This document shows, one piece after another, positions 45,467 to 55,155 of a DNA stretch of 64,000 bases. Below the pieces are notes generated by a model, which was not told the DNA's origin, did no database searches, and saw nothing but the letters and a program-made list of their open reading frames with translations. Position numbers and translations under genes: made by a program. Within the stretch, counting starts at the first letter, position 1. Each line of letters starts with the position of its first letter. The stretch comes from Lachnospiraceae bacterium (GTDB taxonomy: Bacteria > Bacillota > Clostridia > Lachnospirales > Lachnospiraceae), in NCBI GenBank assembly GCA_024682835.1, contig JAIKYU010000030.1, positions 62,001 through 126,000 on the forward strand, in the 5' to 3' direction.

Positions 45467-47317
45467 ATGGTATGTAAGTATTGCGGTGCTGAAAATGAGG
45501 AAGGCAGCCTGTTCTGCTGCACATGCGGAAAGCGGATCGGATCCGGTGACGCTGAGGAAAACAGAGGTACCGTAGAAATGGAAGGCGCTGAGCCTGCAGG
45601 CTCAGACACGGATGCGGAGACGTCCGAAGCGGAAACTGATCATACAGCGGAAGCAGCCGGACCGGCGTCCAATCAGGCACCGGGGACGGCCGGGCAGACA
45701 TCCGGCCCCGAACCGGAGATGACCGGTCCGGTACCTGACCACGCCCCGTTTTCGGCGGAACCGGCAGATGGCGGGAAGGGAAGCGCTCAAAAATGGCTTC
45801 CGCTGATTCTTCTCGCGGCGGTTGCTGTGGTGGCATTGGTTTTGCTGCTGGGACGCCTGCTTGCAGACAGCCTGCCTGGCGGCGGAAAGGATGCGCAGGC
45901 TGTCCCGCTCTGGGCCTGTGTCGACGGACAGGACACGGCATATATCCAGTTTGCCAACGGCAAGCATTCGCGTATTGAAGATGCGGAGTCAGCGGCCGTC
46001 ACCCCGGACCGCAAGCTGGTGGTGGTCCTGGACACGGCGAAGGATCTGTATGTGACGGATGCCGGCCTGAAGAATAAAACCCCCGTCGCGGAGGAGGTCG
46101 ATTATTTTAACATTCACGACCGGGTCATCACATACCGGGCCAAGGACGGCACCTATCTGTACCGGTGCGATAAAAAGGAATCGGTCCGGCTTTCAAAGGA
46201 GGACTGCGACGGCTTCTGCTTTTCCGAAAAGGGAGGAAACCTGCTGTACGGCATGGGGAGTTCCATCTACCTGCTGACCGATTCCATGAAGGAACCGGAA
46301 AAGATCGGCAAGTTCGATGAGGACTGGAAACCGCTGTATCTGAGCGATGACGGGTCGGTCGCCTACTGGGCGCTTGATACGGGCAACAGTGAGGGAAGAG
46401 ACAATACCTATGAAATCTACTCCTTCCGGAAGGGCGAGCGCAACAAGGTCTGCAAATATGACGCGGTGTTTTTCCCGAATCTGATGTTCAACAAAAGCCA
46501 GTCGTACGGAATTCTCGCGCAGCATGACAGGGAGTCGCTCTATGTCCTCGACAAAAAAGGCAATGCCGTGAAGGTGGGATTCGGGAATCCGCTGGATCTC
46601 CGCAAGGGGTATATCTACACGGCAAAAACCTCCTTCTACGAGGATGAATCCTCCTCGTTCCCGGGGATGTACTTTGCTGTCCAGGGCAATGACGATAAGA
46701 CAAGCAGGCTGTATTATGTCGATAAAAAAGGGGAACGGGAAAAGGTGATGTCGGATATCGAGGGCGACTGGTGTGTGGCTGACGGGTATCTCTACTACAT
46801 GACGGACGACGAGCTGCATTGCGCGAAGCTGAACGGCGAATCGGTGACGAAGGATGAGCGGATTGCGGCGGATATCGACCGTTGGCTGTCTGCCCGGGAC
46901 GGCTACATCTACTATGTAAGGGATATAGAAAAGGACAAAAACGGGAATGAATTCGGAACGGTCTACGTTTACAAAAAGGGAAAGAAAACGGTCAAGGTCA
47001 GCAGTGATGTGTGGCTGAAGGAAGCCTTTTTCAGCCCGGACGGAAAAACCGTCTATTTCTTCAAAGATCCGAATAAATACTATGATAACGCAACTCTGTA
47101 CAGGTCGGAGTTCGGCAGGAAGACGGCTGTCCGAATCGCGGATTCGGTGTGCCTGAGCGGAATCAGTGACGGCACAGGGAACACGTATGAAAACCTGCTG
47201 GGCGACAGGTTTACCTTCTACAGGGAGATAGACAAACAGGACTACCACTGGATGTTCTACAACGGAAAGGAAGCCTTCAGTATGGTGGAGGGACTTCGGT
47301 CTGAGGATCTGAACTAA
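45467..47317 (+). CDS. Zinc-ribbon membrane protein with beta-propeller-like ectodomain
   Basis: 616 residues. A cytoplasmic zinc ribbon with Cys3, Cys6, Cys17 and Cys20, a disordered Glu/Ala/Pro/Ser linker, one transmembrane helix (about 109-130), then about 480 residues of repeated short strands with recurring YLY/YIYY motifs (DGYIYYVRD, DGYLYYMTDD), resembling propeller-type repeats. No catalytic motif was seen. Zinc-ribbon/TM proteins of this plan are frequent in Lachnospiraceae; function unknown. It is 65 nt after the GGDEF-like gene and 14 nt before a gene of the same plan. GAGGAGGGAAC precedes the ATG. Confidence 0.8.
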   Translation: MVCKYCGAENEEGSLFCCTCGKRIGSGDAEENRGTVEMEGAEPAGSDTDAETSEAETDHTAEAAGPASNQAPGTAGQTSGPEPEMTGPVPDHAPFSAEPADGGKGSAQKWLPLILLAAVAVVALVLLLGRLLADSLPGGGKDAQAVPLWACVDGQDTAYIQFANGKHSRIEDAESAAVTPDRKLVVVLDTAKDLYVTDAGLKNKTPVAEEVDYFNIHDRVITYRAKDGTYLYRCDKKESVRLSKEDCDGFCFSEKGGNLLYGMGSSIYLLTDSMKEPEKIGKFDEDWKPLYLSDDGSVAYWALDTGNSEGRDNTYEIYSFRKGERNKVCKYDAVFFPNLMFNKSQSYGILAQHDRESLYVLDKKGNAVKVGFGNPLDLRKGYIYTAKTSFYEDESSSFPGMYFAVQGNDDKTSRLYYVDKKGEREKVMSDIEGDWCVADGYLYYMTDDELHCAKLNGESVTKDERIAADIDRWLSARDGYIYYVRDIEKDKNGNEFGTVYVYKKGKKTVKVSSDVWLKEAFFSPDGKTVYFFKDPNKYYDNATLYRSEFGRKTAVRIADSVCLSGISDGTGNTYENLLGDRFTFYREIDKQDYHWMFYNGKEAFSMVEGLRSEDLN

Positions 47318-47331
47318 GGGGAGAGACAGCC

Positions 47332-48912
47332 ATGTTTTGTAACAGATGCGGAAAAGAACTGAAGGATGGAACGAGATTCTGTCCGGAGTGCGGGAAGGAG
47401 ATTGTGATCCGGCCGCGGCAGCAGCCCCCTCAGGGGCAGAGCGCGGAGGCAGGAGCGCAGCAGACCGCTGTACCACAAAGCGCAGAGATCGGAGCACAGC
47501 AAACCCCGGCACCCCAGGGCGCAGAGACCGCTACACAACAGGCCCCCGCGGCCGGCAAAACCTGGCTTCCGATCGTAATCATCGCTGCCGCGGCGCTCAT
47601 CGTGCTCGGAGCGGCAGCCGCCCTTTTCCTCCTGAAGCCGTGGGAGAATATCGGCGGACAGCAGATTTCGGCCTATGACGATGATGACGACGACGAAGAA
47701 GATGATGACGAAGAAGATGACGAAGAAGATGACAAAGAAGATGACAAAGAAGATGACGAAGACGATGATAACAGGTACAAGGAAGCTCCCTTCGGCATAT
47801 CGGGAGAGAATACGGAGGCCGTGACGGCGGAAGCACCGGCAGCCGAGGCACCGGCGGCTGAGGCCCCGGCAGCCGAGGCGACGGCGGCAGGCCCGGACAC
47901 CGCGGTTGTCAAGGATGCCTTTCTTGCCTACGCAAAGAAGAAGGATTTTGTGAACGGCTGTGTCGGGTATTTCGACTCGGCGTTTGAAAAGGATGAGTAC
48001 GGGAACCAAACCCCGATCAGGGATTATTCCAGGATTCCCTATGGCTATATAGACTGCCTGATTGAGGATTTTGACGGGGACGGGCAGGCGGAGATGATGC
48101 TTCCGCTGATCACGGAAGGGGACGCAGGGAAGCTGACCCTCGTCATGTACGAGTATACGGGAGACGTGAAGGAAGCGAGTCAGTACGATGCGGGCAATTG
48201 CTATTTCTCCGGCGATTATGACGATACAATGGTGATGTCCTACGATCACCAGGGGAAAACAAGTATCGGAATCGCGATTCAATCGGGAGCCTATCTGATG
48301 GCCGACGGGGAAGGATTAGACTTCTTTGAGGTACAATATGACGGAAAAGGCTTCTCAGACATCGGACGGGCAGGCTATGCCGGTTCAGACGGAGAGGAAA
48401 ACGAGGCTTTTATGAAGGCCATGCGGGACTGCGGTCTGGAGGTGTCCTGGGACAGATGCTTCAATTCGGATTTCCATCAGGAGGTGCTGTCCGTGTCGGG
48501 CGGGACAAAGCTGTTTATGGTGGAAGCGGCGGTCAATGATTATGTGAGGGATGAGGAAATCTGGCAGTATTCGCGGATAGCCGGTTTTGTCCGATACACC
48601 GGGACCTCGCCGTATGATTTCACAAGGCATGAGGGCCCGGATCCGGCACAGGACTATATTCTTACCGAGAGTTCCAGAAGACCGCTCACGGACAACGATC
48701 TGAAAAACCTGTCCAGGGAGCAGCTGCGGCTTGCAAGAAACGAGATTGTTGCCCGCCACGGGAGGAAGTTTCAGGACGAGGAGCTGCAGGCCTATTTTGA
48801 TTCCAAGGGCTGGTACAGGGGAACGATCTGGCCGGATGACTTTGACATCACGAAGAGACTGACCGAAACCGAGAGAGACAATATGGAGTTTATCCAGAAG
48901 CATGAGAAGTGA
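47332..48912 (+). CDS. Zinc-ribbon membrane protein with YARHG domain
   Basis: 526 residues. An N-terminal zinc ribbon (Cys3, Cys6, Cys17, Cys20), a Gln/Ala/Pro linker and a transmembrane helix (about 78-101). Then an acidic tract (116-146), an AEAPA-type repeat (about 165-185), a globular region with DFDGDGQAEMMLP (a calcium-loop-like motif), and a C-terminal YARHG domain (LSREQLRLARNEIVARHGRKF). YARHG domains are extracellular in known proteins and may act at the peptidoglycan or outside the membrane; the precise role is not known. GGGGAGAGAC precedes the ATG. It is paired with the preceding gene. Confidence 0.82.
   Translation: MFCNRCGKELKDGTRFCPECGKEIVIRPRQQPPQGQSAEAGAQQTAVPQSAEIGAQQTPAPQGAETATQQAPAAGKTWLPIVIIAAAALIVLGAAAALFLLKPWENIGGQQISAYDDDDDDEEDDDEEDDEEDDKEDDKEDDEDDDNRYKEAPFGISGENTEAVTAEAPAAEAPAAEAPAAEATAAGPDTAVVKDAFLAYAKKKDFVNGCVGYFDSAFEKDEYGNQTPIRDYSRIPYGYIDCLIEDFDGDGQAEMMLPLITEGDAGKLTLVMYEYTGDVKEASQYDAGNCYFSGDYDDTMVMSYDHQGKTSIGIAIQSGAYLMADGEGLDFFEVQYDGKGFSDIGRAGYAGSDGEENEAFMKAMRDCGLEVSWDRCFNSDFHQEVLSVSGGTKLFMVEAAVNDYVRDEEIWQYSRIAGFVRYTGTSPYDFTRHEGPDPAQDYILTESSRRPLTDNDLKNLSREQLRLARNEIVARHGRKFQDEELQAYFDSKGWYRGTIWPDDFDITKRLTETERDNMEFIQKHEK
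47677..47769 (+). repeat. In-frame Asp/Glu trinucleotide repeat tract
   Basis: 31 consecutive codons, almost all GAT/GAC/GAA (with two AAA), made of short GATGACGAAGAA-like units inside the YARHG protein. Such a tract can vary in length by replication slippage in steps of three without breaking the frame. It is followed at about 47824-47885 by an AEAPA codon repeat. Confidence 0.9.
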
Positions 48913-48945
48913 TCGGGTTTTGACCCGGAAAGAAGAAACATCCTG

Positions 48946-50292
48946 ATGACAGTAAAAAAACAACATTCGGCCGTGCTGAACATGACGGAGGGCAATCCGC
49001 TTTCCCTGCTCATCTGCTTTTCGGTTCCGATGCTGATCGGGAACCTGTTTCAGCAGCTGTACAATCTGGTGGATTCGGTGATTGTGGGGCAGTTTGTCGG
49101 AGCGGATGCCCTGGCGGCCATCGGCGCCACCTCCTCGGTGACGTTTCTGTTTTTCGCCCTCTGCAACGGAATCGGTGGCGGTGGCGGAATCATCACCTCC
49201 CAGTGCTTCGGCAAGGGCGATGACGATGAGGTGAGAAACTGCATCGCGAATACCGGCTATATCATGCTGGTCTTTCCGCTTTCGGTCGGGATTCTGGCGT
49301 TTTTTTTATCGGGGCCGGTTTTGCGGCTTCTGGACACACCTGCGGAAATTATGCCCGATGCCGTGGCCTATATGCGGATCATGTGCGTCGGACTCCTTTT
49401 CGTGTCCCTCTACAACTACATCTCCTCGATGCTCAGGGCACTCGGGGATTCCAGGACACCGCTGTACTTCCTGATTTTTTCATGCCTGCTAAACACGGGA
49501 CTGGATGTGCTGTTTGTCTGCGGCCTGCATATGAGCGTCAGGGGAGCCGGCATCGCGACCATCATTTCCCAGCTGGTCTCCGGCATGAGCTGCTTCGTCC
49601 ACGCGGTCAGACGAAATGAGTATTTCAAAATGACGCGGGCGGATCTGCGGTTCAGCGCTCCGCTTACCGGCAGGGTGCTGAGGCTGGGAATTCCGCTTTC
49701 CCTTCAGTTCTCGCTGATCGCCATTTCCTGCATGGCGCTGCAGAAGGTGGTCAATTCCTTCGGCAAGGTGACGGTGGCCGCATTCACAGCGACCAGCAGG
49801 GTGGAACAGATCATTCACCAGCCGTATCAGACACTGGGCGCCGCGCTTTCCACCTTCACCGGTCAGAATTTCGGTGCGGACCGGATGGACAGGGTGAAGG
49901 CAGGCTACCGGAAGAGTCTGATGCTGATGGCCGTTTTTTCCCTGTTCATGCTGCCCGTCATGCAGCTTTTCGGTGACGACATCATCCGGTTTTTCGTGGA
50001 GGATGCGGAGGTGATCGCCATGGGAGCGACGGCGCTTCGGATCACCAGCCTGTTCTACGCCATGCTCGGCGTGATCTACGTCGTGAGAGGCGTACTGAAC
50101 GGTCTGGGAGATTCTGTCTTCGCCCTGATCAACGGAATCGTGGAGGTGATCGGCCGGTTTACGGTGCCCTTCCTGCTGACCGCGATCCCCGTGATCGGTC
50201 TGTGGGGGATCTGGTGGTCCGTCGGCATCGTCTGGAGTCTGAGCGGCCTGACGGCCTGGCTGCGTTATCTGCAGTATAAAAAGAGAATTTGA
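48946..50292 (+). CDS. MATE family efflux transporter
   Basis: 448 residues, twelve predicted helices. The start (LNMTEGNPLSLLICFSVPML) is typical of clostridial MATE proteins, with QQLYNLVDSVIVGQFVGADA and the second half beginning GIPLSLQFSLIAISCMALQ. GGAAAGAAGAAAC precedes the ATG. It is 33 nt after the YARHG gene and may be the last gene of that run. It is not a near-copy of the MATE at 8890. The substrate is unknown. Confidence 0.92.
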   Translation: MTVKKQHSAVLNMTEGNPLSLLICFSVPMLIGNLFQQLYNLVDSVIVGQFVGADALAAIGATSSVTFLFFALCNGIGGGGGIITSQCFGKGDDDEVRNCIANTGYIMLVFPLSVGILAFFLSGPVLRLLDTPAEIMPDAVAYMRIMCVGLLFVSLYNYISSMLRALGDSRTPLYFLIFSCLLNTGLDVLFVCGLHMSVRGAGIATIISQLVSGMSCFVHAVRRNEYFKMTRADLRFSAPLTGRVLRLGIPLSLQFSLIAISCMALQKVVNSFGKVTVAAFTATSRVEQIIHQPYQTLGAALSTFTGQNFGADRMDRVKAGYRKSLMLMAVFSLFMLPVMQLFGDDIIRFFVEDAEVIAMGATALRITSLFYAMLGVIYVVRGVLNGLGDSVFALINGIVEVIGRFTVPFLLTAIPVIGLWGIWWSVGIVWSLSGLTAWLRYLQYKKRI

Positions 50293-50405
50293 TGGCAGAA
50301 TGGACGCGCCGATCTGAAAATGATGACGCGTCAGACTTTTGGTTGTACAATGTGTGTGGAGACAGCAGCGATCCGGCTGCTGTCATTCAGGAAAGGGGGA
50401 AAACC

Positions 50406-52928
50406 ATGAACGGAAAAAGACAATCAATCAGACGGCTTCTGGCGGGACTGCTGGCGGCGGTGCTCGCATTCGGCAGCGCGCCGCAGATGACGTTCGCGGA
50501 GGAGACGGAGGTCACGGGGAGCTCAAAGTCGGCACCTGAGGAGTATAAGGTCGGCACCGAATGCCAGGGCGTGCTGCTGCCCGGAGAGGATCCCGACACG
50601 GAGGACGGGGAGCCGGTTTATTATGACAGGCGTTTTTACCGGTTCACGGTGGAAACCACCGGAAGATATGCCTTTGCAACGACCGGCGACAGCCGGATGC
50701 AGTATCAGGTGGTGGAGGATCCGGATTTCGAATCCTCTTCCTTTGATAAGATGAGATGGAGATCGTGGCGAAACAACCCGAATCAGCTGGATCTGATCGG
50801 CGGCACCACCTATTATCTGACGGCCGACGGGAGCTCCTGCAGCGAAGAGAGCGTGTCCTACTCCTTCTCCCTTACGCTGGATGAAAAATATGTAATCAAC
50901 ACGCCCGATGATCCGATTGATGTGACGTTAGATACGCAGTATGACAAAACGATTTGCGGCTCGTTCCGCGAGGATTCCCAGGTGTATCCGTCAGACGGCG
51001 AGGCCTATGCGACGAATGTGTACCGGTTTACGCTGCCGACGGCCGGAAGGCTGACCATGAACACCGTTTCTCCTTCCGAATACGACCAGAGGATTTCCTG
51101 GTGGCTGAGAGTGAACCCGAAGAACGAGTACGACGAGGAGAGCTGGAGCTTTTCGCTGACGGGCGAGGAGTCCGGGTTTACCGGGCAGCATGTGAATACG
51201 ATTGATATGATCGGGGGCACCTACTTTATCTGTGTCAAGAGCATGGACGGAGAAAAGAAGGACGCGGACTACTCCTTCAGGCTGACCTTTGATCCGATCG
51301 TGACGGACGATAGCGAAAAGACCATTTTTGACACGGTGATGAGCGGCTCCAACAACACCTGGGAGACGGCCGCGCAGATCGATGTGGCTCAGAAGTATGT
51401 CGCGCAGTCCGTTTATGCCGATTATCACAAGCGGATGGAGAGTGACTGGTTCAAGTTTACGCTGGCCAAGGATTCCAAGCTCTATCTTTCCGCGTCGACC
51501 GATCAGATCGATCTGCTGAAGTTCAGGATCTATGAGCCCGGCACCTATTCGGTTCAGCTGATTTCTACGGTTCCCTGCCCTTATGAGGCGGGCGCCGGCA
51601 ATCCGCTGGCGGGGGTTCCGCTGGTGACGACCTCCGATTCCATCGGCGGAGGTAAGACGAGCACCACATTTAAGGCCGGCGTGTATTATATTTCCGTTGA
51701 GAAGGAAAGGAATGACCTCGCAGGTTCAGTGGGCAACACGGGCGCGTACCGGTTTGAGATCAGAAATTCGATTCCGGCCGATGTGCAGAGTGTGCAGATT
51801 ATGGATGGGACCACCGGCAAGGAGGTTCGTTCCGTACAGGTGGAGGTGAATAAGACAAAGAAGCTGACCGCGCTGGTGCTGCCGGAGGAAGCGGCGGACC
51901 GTACCGTGCAGTGGTCCATCGACTCGGAGGAATTTGCCACAGTGGACGCAGCCGGCCTGATCACGGGTCTGAAGGAGGGGAGCTGTACCCTGACGGTGAC
52001 GACAAAGGGTTTGAATTCGAAAGGGGAGCAGCTGACGGCTTCCTGCACGGTGAACGTGGTGCCGGAGGGAACCGCACCGGTGGAGCCGGATGAGCCCGAT
52101 GAGCCGGATATTCCGGAGGGCCAGTGCCCGCCGATCGTGGTGAGGCAGAAGATCTATCTGTACGATCCCGCGTATTTCGGCGGCACGCTTGATAAGACGG
52201 ACAAGTGGGATGTGTATCCGAAGTACGGCACCGTTGCCCGTGCCAAGGGCGTCTTTACGGCAACGAAGGCCGGCGAGGTGACCGTCACCCGGAAGGTGAA
52301 GGTGGACGGCGAGTACGACGAGGCGAATTTCATCAAGCGCACCTTTACCATCGTGGCACCCGCCTATCCGCTGAATGACAACAACAAGCCGCAAAAAATT
52401 TTCACTATCGACAGGAAGGGCGGTGGAATCATCGCGAAGGATGTGCTTTCCACGGGGAATTCGGGAATTGTGCCCACCGGTTATGCTTACTCGAAAAACA
52501 GGAATTTTGATTTCAACGAGAAAACCGGCGAGGTAATCGCAAAGAAGAACGGCTCCTGCATAGTCAGCGTCTACTACGGCGATATCGACAAGAAGTACGC
52601 GGCAAAATACACCTATACGGTCAAGGCGGTGCTTCCGAAGCTGACGGCGAAGCTCACGGTGAAGGCCGGTGCGAAGAACCCCAAGAGAGCGGTGGTTACC
52701 TTAAATAAGATTCATAAGAACAGGGGGCTTGGTGTTACGGACTGGCATGTGGAGGCGATCGATCCGGTGACGGGACAGCGTACGGGAGATCTGGACTGCG
52801 TGTATATTGAGCCGGACGAGAAAAACGCGCTCAAGTGTAAGGTCTGGGGACTTAAGAAGGGCCAGAAGGCCTGGGTGGTCGCCGTGGTGGACCGGGCGGA
52901 GTATTATTGTGAGGTAATTGTAAAGTAG
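50406..52928 (+). CDS. Secreted Ig-like (BIG2) domain surface protein
   Basis: 840 residues with a signal peptide (basic GKRQSIRRLL head, hydrophobic core, AFGSAPQMTFA-E cleavage region). Two to three repeated beta-rich modules of about 130 residues follow (RFYRFTVETTGRYAF, YRFTLPTAGRLTM, WFKFTLAKDSKLYL), resembling pre-peptidase C-terminal-like domains. After them come a BIG2 Ig-like domain (VQWSIDSEEFATVDAAGLIT) and a C-terminal region with GVFTATKAGEVTV also found in the protein at 56550. No sortase motif. The ATG at 50406 follows AAAGGGGGAAAACC; the longer frame from 50289 lacks these features. Probably cell-surface associated. Confidence 0.82.
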   Translation: MNGKRQSIRRLLAGLLAAVLAFGSAPQMTFAEETEVTGSSKSAPEEYKVGTECQGVLLPGEDPDTEDGEPVYYDRRFYRFTVETTGRYAFATTGDSRMQYQVVEDPDFESSSFDKMRWRSWRNNPNQLDLIGGTTYYLTADGSSCSEESVSYSFSLTLDEKYVINTPDDPIDVTLDTQYDKTICGSFREDSQVYPSDGEAYATNVYRFTLPTAGRLTMNTVSPSEYDQRISWWLRVNPKNEYDEESWSFSLTGEESGFTGQHVNTIDMIGGTYFICVKSMDGEKKDADYSFRLTFDPIVTDDSEKTIFDTVMSGSNNTWETAAQIDVAQKYVAQSVYADYHKRMESDWFKFTLAKDSKLYLSASTDQIDLLKFRIYEPGTYSVQLISTVPCPYEAGAGNPLAGVPLVTTSDSIGGGKTSTTFKAGVYYISVEKERNDLAGSVGNTGAYRFEIRNSIPADVQSVQIMDGTTGKEVRSVQVEVNKTKKLTALVLPEEAADRTVQWSIDSEEFATVDAAGLITGLKEGSCTLTVTTKGLNSKGEQLTASCTVNVVPEGTAPVEPDEPDEPDIPEGQCPPIVVRQKIYLYDPAYFGGTLDKTDKWDVYPKYGTVARAKGVFTATKAGEVTVTRKVKVDGEYDEANFIKRTFTIVAPAYPLNDNNKPQKIFTIDRKGGGIIAKDVLSTGNSGIVPTGYAYSKNRNFDFNEKTGEVIAKKNGSCIVSVYYGDIDKKYAAKYTYTVKAVLPKLTAKLTVKAGAKNPKRAVVTLNKIHKNRGLGVTDWHVEAIDPVTGQRTGDLDCVYIEPDEKNALKCKVWGLKKGQKAWVVAVVDRAEYYCEVIVK

Positions 52929-52935
52929 TCAGGCT

Positions 52936-54165
52936 ATGAGAGCATTTGAGCGGTTATTACGATACGCAGCGGTTTTTACAACGAGTGATGAACAGACAGA
53001 CGCCGTGCCGTCTACGCCGGGTCAGCTTGAACTTGCGAATCTTCTTGCCAAGGAGATGAAGGAGCTGGGGATTGCGGACGCATCCGTGGACGGTCACGGT
53101 TATGTCGTGGGTCATATTCCGCCGACGAAGGGCTTCGAAGAGAAGCCCCGAATCGGCTTTATCGCGCACATGGACACGGCGCCGGACTGCACGGGGAAGA
53201 ACGTGAAGCCGAAGCTCATTCCGGACTACAACGGAGAGGATCTTTGTCTTGGAAACGGACGCAAGCTCACGACGGCGCAGTTTCCGCATCTGAAGTCTCT
53301 AAAAGGCAGGACGTTAATTACGACGGACGGTTCCACGCTTCTGGGCGCAGACGACAAGGCGGGAATCGCCGAGATTCTGACGATGGCGGAGACGCTTATG
53401 GAGGAGGACATCCCCCACGGCGGCATTTCCATCGCCTTTACGCCGGACGAGGAGATCGGTCACGGGGCGGCTTTGCTGGACTTTTCCGTCTTCGGTGCCG
53501 ACTTTGCCTACACGGTGGACGGCGGCGCCGAAAATGAAATCGAGTATGAGAATTTCAATGCGGCAAAGGCTGTTTTTGAAATAAGCGGCATCAGTGTGCA
53601 CCCTGGCGAGTCGAAGAACAGGATGGTCAACGCCGCACTGATCGCCTGTGAGATCGCCTCCATGCTTCCGCAGGCGGAAACGCCCGCTCACACGGAAGAT
53701 CGGGAAGGGTTCTATCATCTCACGGATATCTCGGGCGATGTGGAGCATGCGATCATCGCCTACATTGTCCGGGATCATGACGCGGGTCTTTTCGAGGCAA
53801 AGCTGGCCACGCTCAGGCTTATGGAAAAGGTCCTGAATGAGAAGTACGGCGCCGGCACCGTCAGGCTCACGATCACGGAGCAGTATCGGAATATGCTGGA
53901 AAAGATCCGTCCGCATATGCACATCGTGGAGACGGCCAGGCGCTGTATCGCGGCACAGGGGCTTTCGCCCGTCGACAGGCCGGTGCGCGGCGGAACCGAC
54001 GGGGCGAGGCTGTCCTTCAGGGGTCTGCCCTGTCCGAATCTGGGAACCGGCGGTTACGCGTTTCACGGGCCCTACGAGCACATTTCCGTGGAGGGGATGG
54101 ACGTCGTGGTCCGGATTCTGTGCGCCATTGTGAGCGCTTACGCGGCCGGGGTGTTTTACTCCTGA
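52936..54165 (+). CDS. pepT: Peptidase T (tripeptide aminopeptidase)
   Basis: Zinc aminopeptidase of the M20 family that cleaves the N-terminal residue of tripeptides in the cytoplasm. 409 residues, normal length. Metal-site blocks are present: GFIAHMDTAPDC, LLGADDKAGIAEI, IAFTPDEEIGHGA, AYTVDGGAENEIEYENFN and the C-terminal PVRGGTDGARLS with FHGPYEHISVEGM. It starts 7 nt after the surface-protein gene, with a weak ribosome site (TAGTCAGG). It ends 10 nt inside the convergent dehydrogenase gene. Confidence 0.96.
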   Translation: MRAFERLLRYAAVFTTSDEQTDAVPSTPGQLELANLLAKEMKELGIADASVDGHGYVVGHIPPTKGFEEKPRIGFIAHMDTAPDCTGKNVKPKLIPDYNGEDLCLGNGRKLTTAQFPHLKSLKGRTLITTDGSTLLGADDKAGIAEILTMAETLMEEDIPHGGISIAFTPDEEIGHGAALLDFSVFGADFAYTVDGGAENEIEYENFNAAKAVFEISGISVHPGESKNRMVNAALIACEIASMLPQAETPAHTEDREGFYHLTDISGDVEHAIIAYIVRDHDAGLFEAKLATLRLMEKVLNEKYGAGTVRLTITEQYRNMLEKIRPHMHIVETARRCIAAQGLSPVDRPVRGGTDGARLSFRGLPCPNLGTGGYAFHGPYEHISVEGMDVVVRILCAIVSAYAAGVFYS

Positions 54166-54908
54166 TACGGGCTGTCAAACTCCGCCTCAGCCTTCCTGAC
54201 TGCTTCCTCCAGCGAAAGGCCGGTGAAATGCTGCGCGCCAAGATAACGGCCTGATTTTTTGTCATCAACAAATGCACCGACCACGATTCCGGGAATCGCG
54301 CTCTCGGGGGCATTGGGCGCCTGGGGGCCGCCTAAATCCGTACGACACCATCCGGGATCAGTCAGATTGATCATCACATTGGTGCCTTCGACGGTCTTTC
54401 CCAGATCGATTGTGATCTTGTCGAGGGCCGCTTTGCTTGCCGAATATCCTGCCTGTTCCGGTTCCAGGCGGATTCCGCTCGTCGTGTTGAGTATGCGTCC
54501 GAAACCCCGTTCGATCATCTTCGGCATAAAGTGATAGCAGATCATGGCCGGAGCGATTGTGTTCACGTTGAAGCTGACCAGATAATCCTCCGGAGGCGTC
54601 AGAAAGTATTCTGTCCGATAGGCGATCTGCAGACCGGCGTTGTTCAGCACGATATCCACATTCACGCCTGAATCATCAATCTCATCAAGCATTTTCTTTA
54701 CGGCAGAAAGGTCGTTTAAATCCGCGGCCACCGCGTAAGCGTTTACACCGATCTTTTTTACTTCTTCGAGCACCCGTTCCGTGTGTTCGAGGCTCCTGCT
54801 GTGCAATATGAGATTACATCCCTGTTTTGCCATAAACACAGCGGAGAGATATCCGATCCCTCGTGCTGCTCCGGTGATCAGAGCCCATCTTCCTTTTACA
54901 TCGACCAT
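54156..54908 (-). CDS. Short-chain dehydrogenase/reductase
   Basis: NAD(P)-dependent oxidoreductase, 250 residues, Rossmann fold. The cofactor loop is ITGAARGIG (TGxxxGIG), then NNAG in IVLNNAGLQ, a serine in NTTSGI, and the catalytic YSASK (Tyr and Lys), with PGWCRTDLGG after it. The basic SR after the second strand (LILHSRS) suggests NADP(H). AAAAAGGAGGTCTG precedes the ATG. Substrate unknown. It is transcribed alone and convergent with pepT (10-nt overlap). Confidence 0.93.
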   Translation of the reverse strand: MVDVKGRWALITGAARGIGYLSAVFMAKQGCNLILHSRSLEHTERVLEEVKKIGVNAYAVAADLNDLSAVKKMLDEIDDSGVNVDIVLNNAGLQIAYRTEYFLTPPEDYLVSFNVNTIAPAMICYHFMPKMIERGFGRILNTTSGIRLEPEQAGYSASKAALDKITIDLGKTVEGTNVMINLTDPGWCRTDLGGPQAPNAPESAIPGIVVGAFVDDKKSGRYLGAQHFTGLSLEEAVRKAEAEFDSPYQE

Positions 54909-55085
54909 GATTCAGACCTCCTTTTTCAATCGTACACGCTTCGTCATGAATCTATCAAGACCGGTGGTTATTACGCTGTCAGTATGCGCTTTTCCGGGAA
55001 GGAATGCTTATTAGATCCTGTGGTTCCTGTTATCAGTTTTTGATACCGCTGTTCCGGAGAGGGAATGAACAAACGGTGTCAACGG

Positions 55086-55114
55086 TTGAAGCATTGCCGT
55101 GGTTCGAGTATAAT
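55086..55114 (+). promoter_or_regulatory. Putative promoter of the PAS-GGDEF gene
   Basis: TTGAAG (55086-55091), 17 nt, TATAAT (55109-55114), 42 nt before the ATG at 55156. Confidence 0.75.
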
Positions 55115-55155
55115 ATAGGGGTAATTCGACTGACTGCGCATGAATGAGGCACGAT

